Source of the DNA: Solirubrobacteraceae bacterium
Lineage (GTDB): Bacteria > Actinomycetota > Thermoleophilia > Solirubrobacterales > Solirubrobacteraceae
DNA length: 64,000 bases
Assembly: GCA_024711025.1 (NCBI GenBank)
Contig: JANJTP010000004.1
Location: 25,135 to 89,134 of the forward strand
Reading direction: 5' to 3'
Shown here: positions 8,115-16,491 of the stretch, piece after piece
How positions within the stretch are numbered: position 1 is the stretch's first letter
Layout: every line of letters starts with the position of its first letter
Program-made: the position numbers and the translations under genes
Notes under the pieces: model-generated
What the model was told of the DNA's origin: nothing
Databases searched by the model: none
What the model saw: the letters and a program-made list of their open reading frames with translations, nothing else

Positions 8115-9092
8115 TCAGTGCGCGACGTACACCGTGCCGACGCCGTCGAAGCGCAACGCGGCGCGTACGCCGGGGCCGAGATCCCACTCGCGCCCGCCGA
8201 CGTAGGGCCCGCGGTCGACGACCGGCACGCGGACCTGGCGGCCTCGGTAGCGGATCGTGACCTTCGTCCCGCACGGCAGTGTCTTGTGGGCGACGCCCAT
8301 CATCCCCGGGGTCAGCGAGCCGCCGCAGGCGAGCCCCTGGCCTTCGCCGTACCACGAGGCGAGCGCCGCTCGCAGGATGTTCATCCGGCCGGCGACGCGC
8401 CGGCCGGAGGCGAGCTGCGCGTCGCCGACGAGGCGCACGCGCACGATGGCGCTGAACGAGCTGCGCGAGCGGTGGCGCAGCAGGTAGGCCCCGCCGGAAC
8501 GGGTGCGGGCGCGGGCGAGCGTCGCCCAGCGTCCGTGCCGCCCGCGGCGCTCAAGGACGATCCTGCGTCCCGCGATCGCGGGCAGCACGCGTCCGCTGAC
8601 GCGGGTCAGCCCGCCCTGCCGCACGTTCAGGCGCCGGTGGCGCACGCCGACGATCGCGGCGACCTGCACCGATCGCTCGCGTGACCCGAGCCGGTCCGAA
8701 GCGCCCGTCGTCGCTGCAAGGGCGCCGCCGGCCAGGACGCGCACCGCGCCCGAGCGCTCCAGACGCGCCTGCAGCCGGTAGCCGCCGTCGGGGTCGGTGA
8801 GGCCACGGGCGACCGCGTGCCACGCTCCGCCGTGCGCCCGATGCTCGAGGACGACCTCGCGCCCCGCGCCCGCTCCGGCGATCCTCCCCCTCACGACCGC
8901 CTCCTGGCCGTAGCGGAGCGTGCGGTCGGCGAGCTGAGCGGTGATCGCCGACGGAGCGAGGGCGATCGGCTGCTTGGCGGCGGTCGGCCGCGCCGCGACG
9001 GCGGGGCTCACAGCGGTCGCGGCGATGCCCACGGTGGTCATCAGCGCGCCGAGCGTCGTCGCTCGCAGGCAGGCAGTTGAGACGGCCCTCAT
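8115..9092 (-). CDS. Secreted RlpA-like double-psi beta-barrel protein
   Basis: 325 residues. A signal peptide ends near VSPAVA (about residue 32). Two Ig-like modules follow (about 45-130 and 150-235), each with the pattern 'G-R-I/V ... R-x-V-V/I-L-E-x-R' seen in cell-surface repeats. The C-terminal 85 residues are a double-psi beta-barrel: ASWYGEGQGLACGGSL, MMGVAHKTLPCGT, and VVDRGPYVGGREWDLG with the two Asp residues that RlpA and expansin-like proteins need. RlpA proteins cleave or bind denuded glycan strands of peptidoglycan. Start ATG 9092 has a strong AAGGAGG at 9100-9106. The transcript carries a c-di-AMP riboswitch (9111-9290). Confidence 0.85.
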   Translation of the reverse strand: MRAVSTACLRATTLGALMTTVGIAATAVSPAVAARPTAAKQPIALAPSAITAQLADRTLRYGQEAVVRGRIAGAGAGREVVLEHRAHGGAWHAVARGLTDPDGGYRLQARLERSGAVRVLAGGALAATTGASDRLGSRERSVQVAAIVGVRHRRLNVRQGGLTRVSGRVLPAIAGRRIVLERRGRHGRWATLARARTRSGGAYLLRHRSRSSFSAIVRVRLVGDAQLASGRRVAGRMNILRAALASWYGEGQGLACGGSLTPGMMGVAHKTLPCGTKVTIRYRGRQVRVPVVDRGPYVGGREWDLGPGVRAALRFDGVGTVYVAH

Positions 9093-9110
9093 CTGAGGTC
9101 CTCCTTCGCT

Positions 9111-9290
9111 TCTGCTGCCTGCGGAGTTAGCTGTCGGGCTCGCGGCCCCCGGCCACACGATCGGCGCGCGGCACGAAGTCGGTCGCTACGGCGGCAGCAG
9201 CCGCCGATTCGCCCCATCCGGCCCGCTCGTCACGGCCCGGCAGTGGGTCCCCCGCCCGTGCCCTCGTTTGACCGGGCACGGCTCGGCAGA
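9111..9290 (-). promoter_or_regulatory. Cyclic di-AMP riboswitch (ydaO-yuaA class)
   Basis: Read on the minus strand the leader shows the conserved blocks of the class in order: GCCGAGCC near the 5' end, GGGGGACCC, GGGGCGAATCGGCGGC, and the 3' block GAGCCCGACAGCTAAC followed by CCGCAGGC. The outermost stem can form from TCTGC (9286-9290) and GCAGA (9111-9115). In actinobacteria this riboswitch is known upstream of resuscitation-promoting-factor, RlpA and NlpC/P60 genes, and c-di-AMP binding usually lowers expression. The downstream gene is exactly such a wall protein. A second copy lies at 31278-31415. Confidence 0.9.
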
Positions 9291-9322
9291 TGTTCGAGGC
9301 TAGCGACCCGGGAGTCGATTCG

Positions 9323-9338
9323 TGTGACGTCGATCACA
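9323..9338. promoter_or_regulatory. Perfect CRP/Cmr-type binding site
   Basis: TGTGA (9323-9327), six bases, TCACA (9334-9338): an exact match to the consensus of CRP and its actinobacterial relatives. It is 67 nt upstream of the acyltransferase start (9406) and about 33 nt upstream of the 5' end of the c-di-AMP riboswitch on the other strand, so it could affect either promoter. No crp gene lies in the window. Confidence 0.6.
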
Positions 9339-9405
9339 GAGCCGCCGCGCGCGGAGCGGGCCTCGCGGGTGTTCAGCCGGCCCCCGGCAAGGCAGAATCG
9401 CCACT

Positions 9406-10884
9406 GTGCCCCCGAGCGATCGCCTCAGCGCGCTGGACGCCCTGTTCCTGGACATCGAGCGCGGCTCGCCCGCGCACATGCATGTCGCGTCGCTGATGAT
9501 CTTCGAGGGCGAGCCGCCTTCGTACGAGGAGACGCTGGGCGCGCTCGAGGAGCGGCTCCACCTCGTTCCGCGATACCGCCAGAAGCTCGCCTCGGTCCCC
9601 TATGGCCTGGGGCGCCCGGTCTGGGTCGACGATCCGCGGTTCAACCTCACCTTCCACCTGCGCCACTCGGCGCTGCCGGCACCGGGCTCCGACGAGCAGC
9701 TCGCGGCGCTCGCCGGCCGGCTCTTCGCCGCCGCGCTCGACCGCGGCAAGCCGCTTTGGGAGATCCATCTCGTCGAGGGCCTCGCACCGGCCGGCGACGG
9801 CTCGCCGCGGTTCGCGGTGATCGCCAAGACCCACCACGCGCTCGTCGACGGGATCTCGGGCGTGGACGTGACGTCGGTGCTCTTCTCGAGCACCCCCGGT
9901 GCGCCGCCGGTCGGCCCGCCGGCGTCGCCGTGGATGCCCCGGCCGGAGCCGACCGGTGCCCAGGTGCTCGCCGACGCGCTGCTCGAGCGGGTCGTCTCGC
10001 CGGCGGAGGGCCTACGCTCGCTCTACCGGCTGTCGCACGCCCCGCGCAAGGCGACCGAGCGGGTCGTCACCCGGCTGGCGGCGGCTGGGGCGATGGCGTG
10101 GACCGGGCTGCGCGGAGCGCCGGACACGCCCCTCAACGTGCCGATCGGACCGCACCGGCGGTTCGGCTGGGTTGATGCTCCGCTGGCGCTCGCCAAGGAG
10201 GTCAAGAACGAGCTCGGGGGGACCGTCAACGACGTCGTTCTGACCGTGGTGTCGCTCGCGCTTGGGCGCTTCCTGCGCCGGCGAGGCTTCCCGACCGACG
10301 GGCTGGTGCTCAAGTCGATGGTTCCCGTGTCGGTGCGAGCGAGCGAGCGGCGCGGCGCGCTCGGAAATCGCGTCGCCGCCGTCTGGGCGCCGCTGCCGAT
10401 GGGCATCGAGGATCCGCGCGAGTGCTTCGCGGCCGTGCACGAGGCGATGGGCGACCTGAAGGCATCCGGCCAGGCGGTCGGCGCCGAGACGCTCACCGGC
10501 CTGGCCGACTTCGCGCCGACGACGATCTTCAGCCAGGCGGCGCGGCTGCAGGCCCGCCAGCGGATGTTCAACCTCGTCGTGACGAACGTCCCCGGCCCGC
10601 AGCGCCCGCTCTACCTCCTCGGCCGACGGATGGTCGCGATCTACCCGGTCGTGCCGCTCGCTCCCCGCACCGCGCTCGGCGTGGCGATCATCAGCTACGC
10701 CGGCCGGCTGGGCTTCGGGCTGACGGCCGACTTCGACGCGCTGCCCGATCTCGGCGATCTCGTCGAGGACCTCGAGGGCGCCCTCTTCGATCTCGGCCGT
10801 GCCGCAGAGGTCGAGCGCCATCCATGGCCGATGCACGAGCGACACGCGATCACGAGCGCACACACGCCGCGCGAGCGGCGCTGA
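9406..10884 (+). CDS. Wax ester synthase / diacylglycerol acyltransferase (WS/DGAT)
   Basis: 492 residues, the usual length for bacterial WS/DGAT enzymes, which acylate diacylglycerol or fatty alcohols from acyl-CoA to make storage lipid at the membrane. The catalytic motif HHALVDG is at 143-149. The second conserved block is intact as NDVVLTVVSLALGRFL (from about 273), and the C-terminal block is NVPGPQRPLYLLG. GTG start at 9406; CAGAAT at 9393-9398 may be a -10 box for leaderless transcription. The CRP-type site upstream suggests control by cAMP or another signal linked to carbon status. The gene is alone on its strand until nadE, 77 nt away. Confidence 0.9.
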   Translation: MPPSDRLSALDALFLDIERGSPAHMHVASLMIFEGEPPSYEETLGALEERLHLVPRYRQKLASVPYGLGRPVWVDDPRFNLTFHLRHSALPAPGSDEQLAALAGRLFAAALDRGKPLWEIHLVEGLAPAGDGSPRFAVIAKTHHALVDGISGVDVTSVLFSSTPGAPPVGPPASPWMPRPEPTGAQVLADALLERVVSPAEGLRSLYRLSHAPRKATERVVTRLAAAGAMAWTGLRGAPDTPLNVPIGPHRRFGWVDAPLALAKEVKNELGGTVNDVVLTVVSLALGRFLRRRGFPTDGLVLKSMVPVSVRASERRGALGNRVAAVWAPLPMGIEDPRECFAAVHEAMGDLKASGQAVGAETLTGLADFAPTTIFSQAARLQARQRMFNLVVTNVPGPQRPLYLLGRRMVAIYPVVPLAPRTALGVAIISYAGRLGFGLTADFDALPDLGDLVEDLEGALFDLGRAAEVERHPWPMHERHAITSAHTPRERR

Positions 10885-10961
10885 CCCGGCCGCGCCCCGT
10901 GGCCGGGTGACCCCCGACCGTTCTGCGGCGGCGGCTCGCGGCCGGGCATACTGGCGCCCGG

Positions 10962-12677
10962 ATGCGGATAGCGCTGGCCCAGATCAATCCGATCGTCGGC
11001 GATCTCGTCGGCAACGAGCGGCTCGTCCGCGAGCGGCTCGCGCAGGCGCGCGACGCCGGCGCCCAGCTGGCGCTCTTCCCCGAGCTGGCGATCACCGGCT
11101 ACCCGCCCGAGGACCTGCTGCTCAAGGAGCACGTGCTCGCGGATGCCCGTGCGGCGATCGAGCGACTCGCGGCCGACGCCGTGGGGATCGTCGCGATCGT
11201 CGGCTTCCCCGAGCGTGCCGGTGACGTCTTCAACGCGGCGGCCGTGCTCGCCGACGGTGCGCTGGTCGGCGTCTACCGCAAGACGCGGCTGCCCAACTAC
11301 GGCGTCTTCGACGAGCACCGCTACTTCCAGCGGGGGCGCGGCGGTGCGATCGTCAACGTCGACGGCGTCGCCGTCGGGCTCACGATCTGCGAGGACCTCT
11401 GGGTGCCCGGCCCGCCGGAGAGCGACGAGGCGCTGGCCGGGGCTCGCCTGATCGTCAACCTCTCGGCGTCGCCCTACCAGGCCGGCAAGGCGCTCGCGCG
11501 CGAGCAGATGATCGCGCAGCGTGCCCGCGACAACGTCGCGGCGATCGCGTTCTGCGCTCAGGTCGGCGGCCAGGACGAGCTGGTCTTCGATGGCGGCTCG
11601 GTCGTCGTCGACCACACCGGCGCCGTGCTCGCCCGCGCACCGCAGTTCGAGCAGGCGCTGCTCTTGTGCACCGTCGATGCCGGCGCCGCCGGTGCCGCCC
11701 GGCTGCGCGACACGCGCCACCGCACGCTCGCCTTCGAGTCGCGGGTCGAGGTGCCGCTGCTCGCAGATCTGCGCACCGGACGGCCGGGCTACGCCGCGGA
11801 CGCGCCGGCCGGCGAGATCGCGCCGATGCGCGACGAGCTCGAGGAGATCTGGGCGGCGCTCGTGCTCGGCACGCGCGACTACGTCGAGAAGAACGGCTTC
11901 GAGCGAGTCGTGCTCGGGCTCTCGGGCGGAATCGACTCGGCGCTCGTCGCGTGCCTGGCGGTCGACGCGCTCGGCCCCGAGCGGGTCGTGTTCGTGACGA
12001 TGCCCTCGGGCTTCACGTCGACCGGCACGCGCGCGGACGCCGGGGAGCTGGCCGAGCGGCTCGGCGTCGAGCTGCACGAGCTCCCGATCGGGCCGGTCAT
12101 GGAGGCGTACGGCGCTCAGCTCGCCGATGTGATGGCGGGTCGCAAGCCCGGCCTGCCCGAGGAGAACCTCCAGGCGCGGATCCGCGGCAACGATCTGATG
12201 GCGCTCTCCAACGCCTTCGGGTGGCTTGTGCTGACGACCGGCAACAAGTCCGAGATGTCGGTCGGCTACACGACGCTCTACGGCGACAGCGCCGGCGGCT
12301 TCGCCGTCATCAAGGACGTGCCCAAGACGCTCGTCTACCGGCTGGCGCGCCTGCGCAACACGCGCGCCGATACGCCGATCCCCGAGACGATCATCACCCG
12401 CGCGCCGTCGGCCGAGCTGCGGCCCGGCCAGCGCGACGAGGACTCGCTGCCGCCGTACGAGCTGCTCGACCCGATCCTCGAGGGCTACGTCGAGGAGGAT
12501 CTCGGCCGCGAGCAGCTGGTCGCGCGCGGCTTCGACCCCCAGGTCGTCGACCGTGTGATCCGGCTCGTCGACCTCGCCGAGTACAAGCGCCGTCAGCAGC
12601 CGCCCGGCATCAAGGTCACGGGCAAGGCGTTCGGCCGTGACCGGCGGATGCCGATCACGAATCGCTACCGCGGCTGA
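10962..12677 (+). CDS. nadE: Glutamine-dependent NAD(+) synthetase
   Basis: 571 residues with two domains. An N-terminal nitrilase-type glutaminase has the triad Glu41 (FPELAITGYPPEDLL), Lys107 (YRKTRLPNYGVFDE) and Cys143 (TICEDLW). The C-terminal synthetase (from about 290) has the PP-loop SGGIDS at 321-326 and the STTGNKSE-like segment LTTGNKSEMSVGY. It amidates nicotinic acid adenine dinucleotide with glutamine-derived ammonia, the last step of NAD synthesis. The length is of the shorter bacterial type, not the roughly 680-residue mycobacterial type. Its 3' end overlaps the convergent thioesterase gene by 13 nt. Confidence 0.95.
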   Translation: MRIALAQINPIVGDLVGNERLVRERLAQARDAGAQLALFPELAITGYPPEDLLLKEHVLADARAAIERLAADAVGIVAIVGFPERAGDVFNAAAVLADGALVGVYRKTRLPNYGVFDEHRYFQRGRGGAIVNVDGVAVGLTICEDLWVPGPPESDEALAGARLIVNLSASPYQAGKALAREQMIAQRARDNVAAIAFCAQVGGQDELVFDGGSVVVDHTGAVLARAPQFEQALLLCTVDAGAAGAARLRDTRHRTLAFESRVEVPLLADLRTGRPGYAADAPAGEIAPMRDELEEIWAALVLGTRDYVEKNGFERVVLGLSGGIDSALVACLAVDALGPERVVFVTMPSGFTSTGTRADAGELAERLGVELHELPIGPVMEAYGAQLADVMAGRKPGLPEENLQARIRGNDLMALSNAFGWLVLTTGNKSEMSVGYTTLYGDSAGGFAVIKDVPKTLVYRLARLRNTRADTPIPETIITRAPSAELRPGQRDEDSLPPYELLDPILEGYVEEDLGREQLVARGFDPQVVDRVIRLVDLAEYKRRQQPPGIKVTGKAFGRDRRMPITNRYRG

Positions 12678-13108
12678 TCGACGGCCTGGACGCGCCCGTC
12701 CGGCAGGTCGCGCACCGCGATCGTCATCCGCACGAGGGCGCACAGCCGCCCGTCGTCGTCGCTGATCTCGACCTCCCAGACCCACGTGGTACGGCCTCGG
12801 TGGCGGCGCCGCGCCACGGCGTGGATCGTGCCGTGCATGATCGGGCGCAGGAAGCTCGTCTGGTTGGAGAGCCCCTGGGCCATGCGGCCCTCGCCGAGCA
12901 CGGCGAGCGCGGTCGCCGCGGAGGTCAGCGACTCCGCGATCGAGGCGAGCACTCCTCCGTGGACGAGGCCCATCGGCTGCTTCAGCTCGTCGCGTACGAC
13001 GACCCGCGCCCGGGCCACCTCGGGGCCGGCTTCGAGGATCTCGAGCCCGTAGAGCGCGTCGAAAGTGCGCTCGAACGGAACGACGGGCTTCCAGGTGGGC
13101 TCGTCCAT
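12665..13108 (-). CDS. PaaI-family hotdog thioesterase
   Basis: 147 residues with a single hotdog fold. The central helix has MGLVHGGVLASIAESLTS, where the H-G-G and the following acidic residue are the signature of PaaI/YbgC-type acyl-CoA thioesterases, and the strand SNQTSFLRPIMHGTIHAVA follows. Members hydrolyse aryl- or medium-chain acyl-CoA. Start ATG 13108; TATCGT lies 9 nt upstream. Convergent with nadE, whose stop lies inside this gene. The substrate cannot be read from sequence. Confidence 0.85.
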   Translation of the reverse strand: MDEPTWKPVVPFERTFDALYGLEILEAGPEVARARVVVRDELKQPMGLVHGGVLASIAESLTSAATALAVLGEGRMAQGLSNQTSFLRPIMHGTIHAVARRRHRGRTTWVWEVEISDDDGRLCALVRMTIAVRDLPDGRVQAVDQPR

Positions 13109-13153
13109 GGCTGCGGCACGATATCGGTGCGCTCCTCTAGGCTTGCGCCGCTC

Positions 13154-14047
13154 ATGGCGCCGATCGACGACCTGCCGGCCGATCAGCGGGCCGTTCTACG
13201 GCTGCTGCTCGAACAGAGGCGCTCCTACGACGAGATCGCCCGCGCGCTGCAGATGGCCCCCGCCGGGGTCCGCGACCGCGCGCACGCCGCCCTTGCCGAG
13301 CTGGGCCCGGCGCTTGCCGGCCGCGACGCGGCTCGCCGAGACGAGCTCGCCGACTGGCTGCTCGGCCAGCAGGATCCTCAGCAGGCCGAGCGGACCCGCC
13401 GGACGGTGCTCTCCTCGGATGCCGCGCGCGCCTGGGCGCGGAGCGTCGCCGAGGATCTGCGCCCGCTTGCGACCTCCCCGCTTCCCGAGATCCTGGGCGA
13501 GGCGCCTGTCGCGGGCGAGCGGGCCGCCGGCGGACGCATCGCGGGCCGGCGGGTCTCGAGGCGCGGAGGGCGGCTGCTGCTCGGCGGAGCCGCCCTGCTC
13601 GCGGCGCTCGGCGTCGGCTTCCTGCTGGGCCGGGCGACCGGAGGGGGCGATGAGCCCGCGCGGCGCACGACGACGCAGAGCGCGCAGACCGCGACCGTCG
13701 TCGGCCAGGCAACCCTGACGCCCCCGGCCAAGGCTCCCGCGAAGGGGGCCCTGGGCCTCGCCCAGTTCGCCGAGCGCGCCGGGCAGCGGCTGATCAACGT
13801 CGTGGCCGAGGGGCTGCCAAGCGCGCCCCAAGGCAACGGGTACGGCGTCTGGCTGACCGGCGCGGGCAGAGAGCCCCTGTGGCTCGGCTACTTCCAGGCC
13901 GCCACGACCAGCGGCCAGGTCGGAGCGCAGAGCAGCGTCCCGGTCGACCCCGGGCTCTACCGCAGCGTTCTCATCACCCGCGAGCGCGGCAGCGAGCCGA
14001 AGTCACCGGGCACGGTCTATCTCAGCGGGCCGGTCCAGATCCGCTGA
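13154..14047 (+). CDS. Membrane-anchored HTH protein with RskA-like outer domain
   Basis: 297 residues in three parts. Residues 1-50 (LPADQRAVLRLLLEQRRSYDEIARALQMAPAGVR in outline) look like the sigma-70 region 4 helix-turn-helix. A basic linker precedes one membrane helix at about 142-162 (LLLGGAALLAALGVGFLLG). The outer part (about 190-297) resembles the C-terminal domain of anti-sigma-K (RskA) proteins, with GNGYGVWLTG and YRSVLITRE. A DNA-binding sigma-like segment fused to an anti-sigma outer domain is unusual. TAGGCT lies 10 nt before ATG 13154. The 3' end overlaps the convergent flavoprotein gene by 31 nt. Confidence 0.65.
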   Translation: MAPIDDLPADQRAVLRLLLEQRRSYDEIARALQMAPAGVRDRAHAALAELGPALAGRDAARRDELADWLLGQQDPQQAERTRRTVLSSDAARAWARSVAEDLRPLATSPLPEILGEAPVAGERAAGGRIAGRRVSRRGGRLLLGGAALLAALGVGFLLGRATGGGDEPARRTTTQSAQTATVVGQATLTPPAKAPAKGALGLAQFAERAGQRLINVVAEGLPSAPQGNGYGVWLTGAGREPLWLGYFQAATTSGQVGAQSSVPVDPGLYRSVLITRERGSEPKSPGTVYLSGPVQIR

Positions 14048-15687
14048 GCAAAGTCGGTCGCGCCGATCGGGGAATCCGTCAGCAGCTTGCCGGGGTTCAT
14101 GATCCCGGACGGATCGAGGCGCGCCTTGGCGGCTCGTAGCGCCTCGACGCCGAGCGGGCTCGCCTCCGCCGGGAGGTAGCGCGCATGGTCGCGGCCGACG
14201 GCGTGGTGATGGCTGATCGTGCCGCCCGCGGCGACGATCGCCTCGCACGCCGCCCGCTTCGCGCGACTCCACTGTCCGAGCGGGTCGCCCGCGTCCTGAC
14301 GGGCGAGAAACGTGAAGTAGAGCGAGGCTCCGGTCGGGTAGAGGTGGGAGACGTGGCAGGCGACGAGCGGCGCGTGCTCGCCGAGCGCGTCGCGTACGGA
14401 GCGGTAGAGGCGCTCCAGCCCGGACCAGGGCGCCGCCGTCTCGAGCGTGTCGACGAGCACGCCGCGGGCGAGCAGGTCGTCGCGCAGGTACGGGGCGTGG
14501 AAGCGGCCGCGCGCCCAGGCGCGCCCCGGCCCCGGACCGAGCGCCACGCCGCCGAAGCGCCTCAGCGCGGCCGCGCCGCCGCGACGCCTCCACGCGACGC
14601 GAGCCGGCTCGCCCTCCCAACCGACGATCGCGAGCGCCCCCCCGTCCACCCCGCGCGCGCGCACGTAGCGGTCGAGCAGCGCGCTGCGTAGGCCGCCGCC
14701 CGCGAGCACCAGCGACATCTCGGTCTCGGGCTCGTCGGAGAGGCGGGCGACGTCAGGTGCGAGGCCGTCCTGGGTGAGCGTGCGCAGGGCCTCGCGACCG
14801 GCTTGGAACCCCGGCAGCATCCAGGCCTCGTAGCGGCCCGAGGCGGGGCGCGGGCGGACGCGCAGCGTGACCTGCGTAAGCACGCCGAGCACCCCCTCCG
14901 ATCCGACGAGCAGCTCACGCAGGTCCGGTCCGGCGGCGCTCGCCGGCATCGCCGGCAGCACCACGTCGCCGGCCGGCGCGGCGAGCCGGGCACCATGCAC
15001 GAGCGCGTCGATCCTTCCGTAGCCGGTCGACGCCTGGCCCGCCGAGCGCGTCGCGACCCAGCCGCCGGCCGTCGAGTACTCGAAGCTCTGCGGCAGGTGG
15101 CCGAGCGTCCAGCCGCGCGCCCTCAGCAGGTGCTCGACCTCCGGGCCACGCAGGCCGGGCTCGAGCACCGCCAGGCACGAGCGCTCGTCGAGCGCCACCA
15201 GGCGGCTCATGCGGCCGGTGTCGAGCGCGATCACCGAGCCATGCGAGCCGCGTAGCGGCTCGACGCCGCCGACGACGCTCGTTCCCCCGCCGAACGGGAC
15301 GACCGCGATGCCGCGGCGCGCGCAGAGCTCGAGCACCGCGCGTGTCTGGGCGTGCGTGGCCGGCCAGACGACGGCGTCGGGCGCCGGTCGCGCGTCTCCG
15401 CTGCGCAGGCGAACCAGATCCGGATACCCCTTGCCGGCGGCATGCTGCACGCGGGCGGCACGGTCGTCGCGCACTCCGCCCGCTCCGACGATGGTGCGCA
15501 GCTCGCCGAGGGTCGCACCCGTCAGCGCTCCCGTATCGAGCCGGAGGTCGTCGAGCCGCGGCGGCGGCGAGGGCGCCGCCAGCGACGTCCCGAGCCGCTC
15601 CCGCAGCCAGTCGAGCCTGTGGGCGAGCGGCTCGCCGGCGCGCGCGTCCTCGCCCCAGCCCCAGAAGCGCATCTCACGCCCCGGCAT
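14017..15687 (-). CDS. FAD-binding oxidase, alkyl-dihydroxyacetonephosphate synthase-like
   Basis: 556 residues of the vanillyl-alcohol-oxidase flavoprotein family. The PP-type FAD-binding domain contains PFGGGTSVVGGVEP (about 131-144) and SFEYSTAGGWVATRSAGQAS. The cap domain ends with SHHHAVGRDH and GIMNPGKLL, both typical of alkyl-DHAP synthases, which exchange the acyl of acyl-DHAP for a fatty alcohol to form an ether bond. Actinobacterial members are common, but their substrate is mostly untested, so an ether-lipid role is inference. Starts at 15687 or 15672 are both possible; TAGGCT is 10 nt before the first. Confidence 0.75.
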   Translation of the reverse strand: MPGREMRFWGWGEDARAGEPLAHRLDWLRERLGTSLAAPSPPPRLDDLRLDTGALTGATLGELRTIVGAGGVRDDRAARVQHAAGKGYPDLVRLRSGDARPAPDAVVWPATHAQTRAVLELCARRGIAVVPFGGGTSVVGGVEPLRGSHGSVIALDTGRMSRLVALDERSCLAVLEPGLRGPEVEHLLRARGWTLGHLPQSFEYSTAGGWVATRSAGQASTGYGRIDALVHGARLAAPAGDVVLPAMPASAAGPDLRELLVGSEGVLGVLTQVTLRVRPRPASGRYEAWMLPGFQAGREALRTLTQDGLAPDVARLSDEPETEMSLVLAGGGLRSALLDRYVRARGVDGGALAIVGWEGEPARVAWRRRGGAAALRRFGGVALGPGPGRAWARGRFHAPYLRDDLLARGVLVDTLETAAPWSGLERLYRSVRDALGEHAPLVACHVSHLYPTGASLYFTFLARQDAGDPLGQWSRAKRAACEAIVAAGGTISHHHAVGRDHARYLPAEASPLGVEALRAAKARLDPSGIMNPGKLLTDSPIGATDFAQRIWTGPLR

Positions 15688-15724
15688 CGTGGGGACCAGC
15701 CTATCCGCCGCCGGATCGACCGAC

Positions 15725-16489
15725 TCAGCCGACGAGCCTGCGCAGGTCGCGCACGAGCAGCAGGTGCTTCAGGTGCGTGGCGACCGTGGCCAGGTTCTCG
15801 AGCGCATCGATCGCCTCGCGGCGGCGCTCGGGATTGCGCGAGCGCAGCGACGGCGCGAGGATCTGCTGCAGGAGCTGTGCCTCCCGGTCCGCGGATGTGC
15901 GGAAGACCCGGAGGTTGCGTCCGCCGACGCCGTAGCGGGCCAGCTCGACGGTGGCCCGCACGATCTCGCGCTCGGTGTCGTCGAACCAGATCGTGCCACC
16001 GCTCTGCTGGCCGGCGATGATGCCGTAGTCGCGCAGCTCGTGGACGAGCTTGGGGTCGGCCCGCGTCTCCTCGACGACGTCCTCGAGCGAATAAGCGCCC
16101 CCGGGCTGCGTCGTCGCGATCATCGGCCGGCGCTTGGCTCGCGCGACCCCGTCGCCGGGCAGCACCACAGGCGCCGCGACCTCCTCCTCGCTGCGACCGG
16201 AGGCGAGCTCCTGGCGGATCACGCGCAGCGGCAGGAACTCGTCCCGCTGGAGGCGCAGGATCGTGCGCAGCCGGGCGACGTCACCGGCGCTGTAGAGGCG
16301 GTAGCCGCCGGGAGTGCGCCGCGGCGTCAGAAGCTTCTGATCCTCGAGATAGCGGATCTTCGAGATCGTGATGTCCGGGAACTCCAGCGCCAGCGCCTTG
16401 CACACGGCGCCGATCGTCATCGGCTTGGGACGCCGGCCGCCCTCGCCGTCGGACGCTGCCGGACCGCTCTCAGGCTGCGTGCTCGCCAC
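15725..16489 (-). CDS. ftsR: MerR-family division regulator, FtsR/Rv1828-like
   Basis: 254 residues. The winged HTH (about 24-92) reads TIGAVCKALALEFPDITISK, then IRYLEDQKLLTPRRTPGGYR and FLPLRVIRQEL, nearly the pattern of mycobacterial Rv1828 and corynebacterial FtsR (which activates ftsZ). A second domain follows from about 130 (YSLEDVVEETRADPKLV), as in Rv1828. It lies 2 nt after the FHA gene, matching the garA-Rv1828 order in mycobacteria. It is probably the last gene of rsiG-FHA-ftsR, whose promoter carries a dyad it may bind. Confidence 0.85.
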   Translation of the reverse strand: MASTQPESGPAASDGEGGRRPKPMTIGAVCKALALEFPDITISKIRYLEDQKLLTPRRTPGGYRLYSAGDVARLRTILRLQRDEFLPLRVIRQELASGRSEEEVAAPVVLPGDGVARAKRRPMIATTQPGGAYSLEDVVEETRADPKLVHELRDYGIIAGQQSGGTIWFDDTEREIVRATVELARYGVGGRNLRVFRTSADREAQLLQQILAPSLRSRNPERRREAIDALENLATVATHLKHLLLVRDLRRLVG

Positions 16490-16491
16490 GG

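Noticed and set aside
10695..12785. 696-codon open frame antisense to nadE
   Set aside because: Composition is Arg/Asp/Ala-biased with no domain pattern; nadE on the other strand has all motifs.
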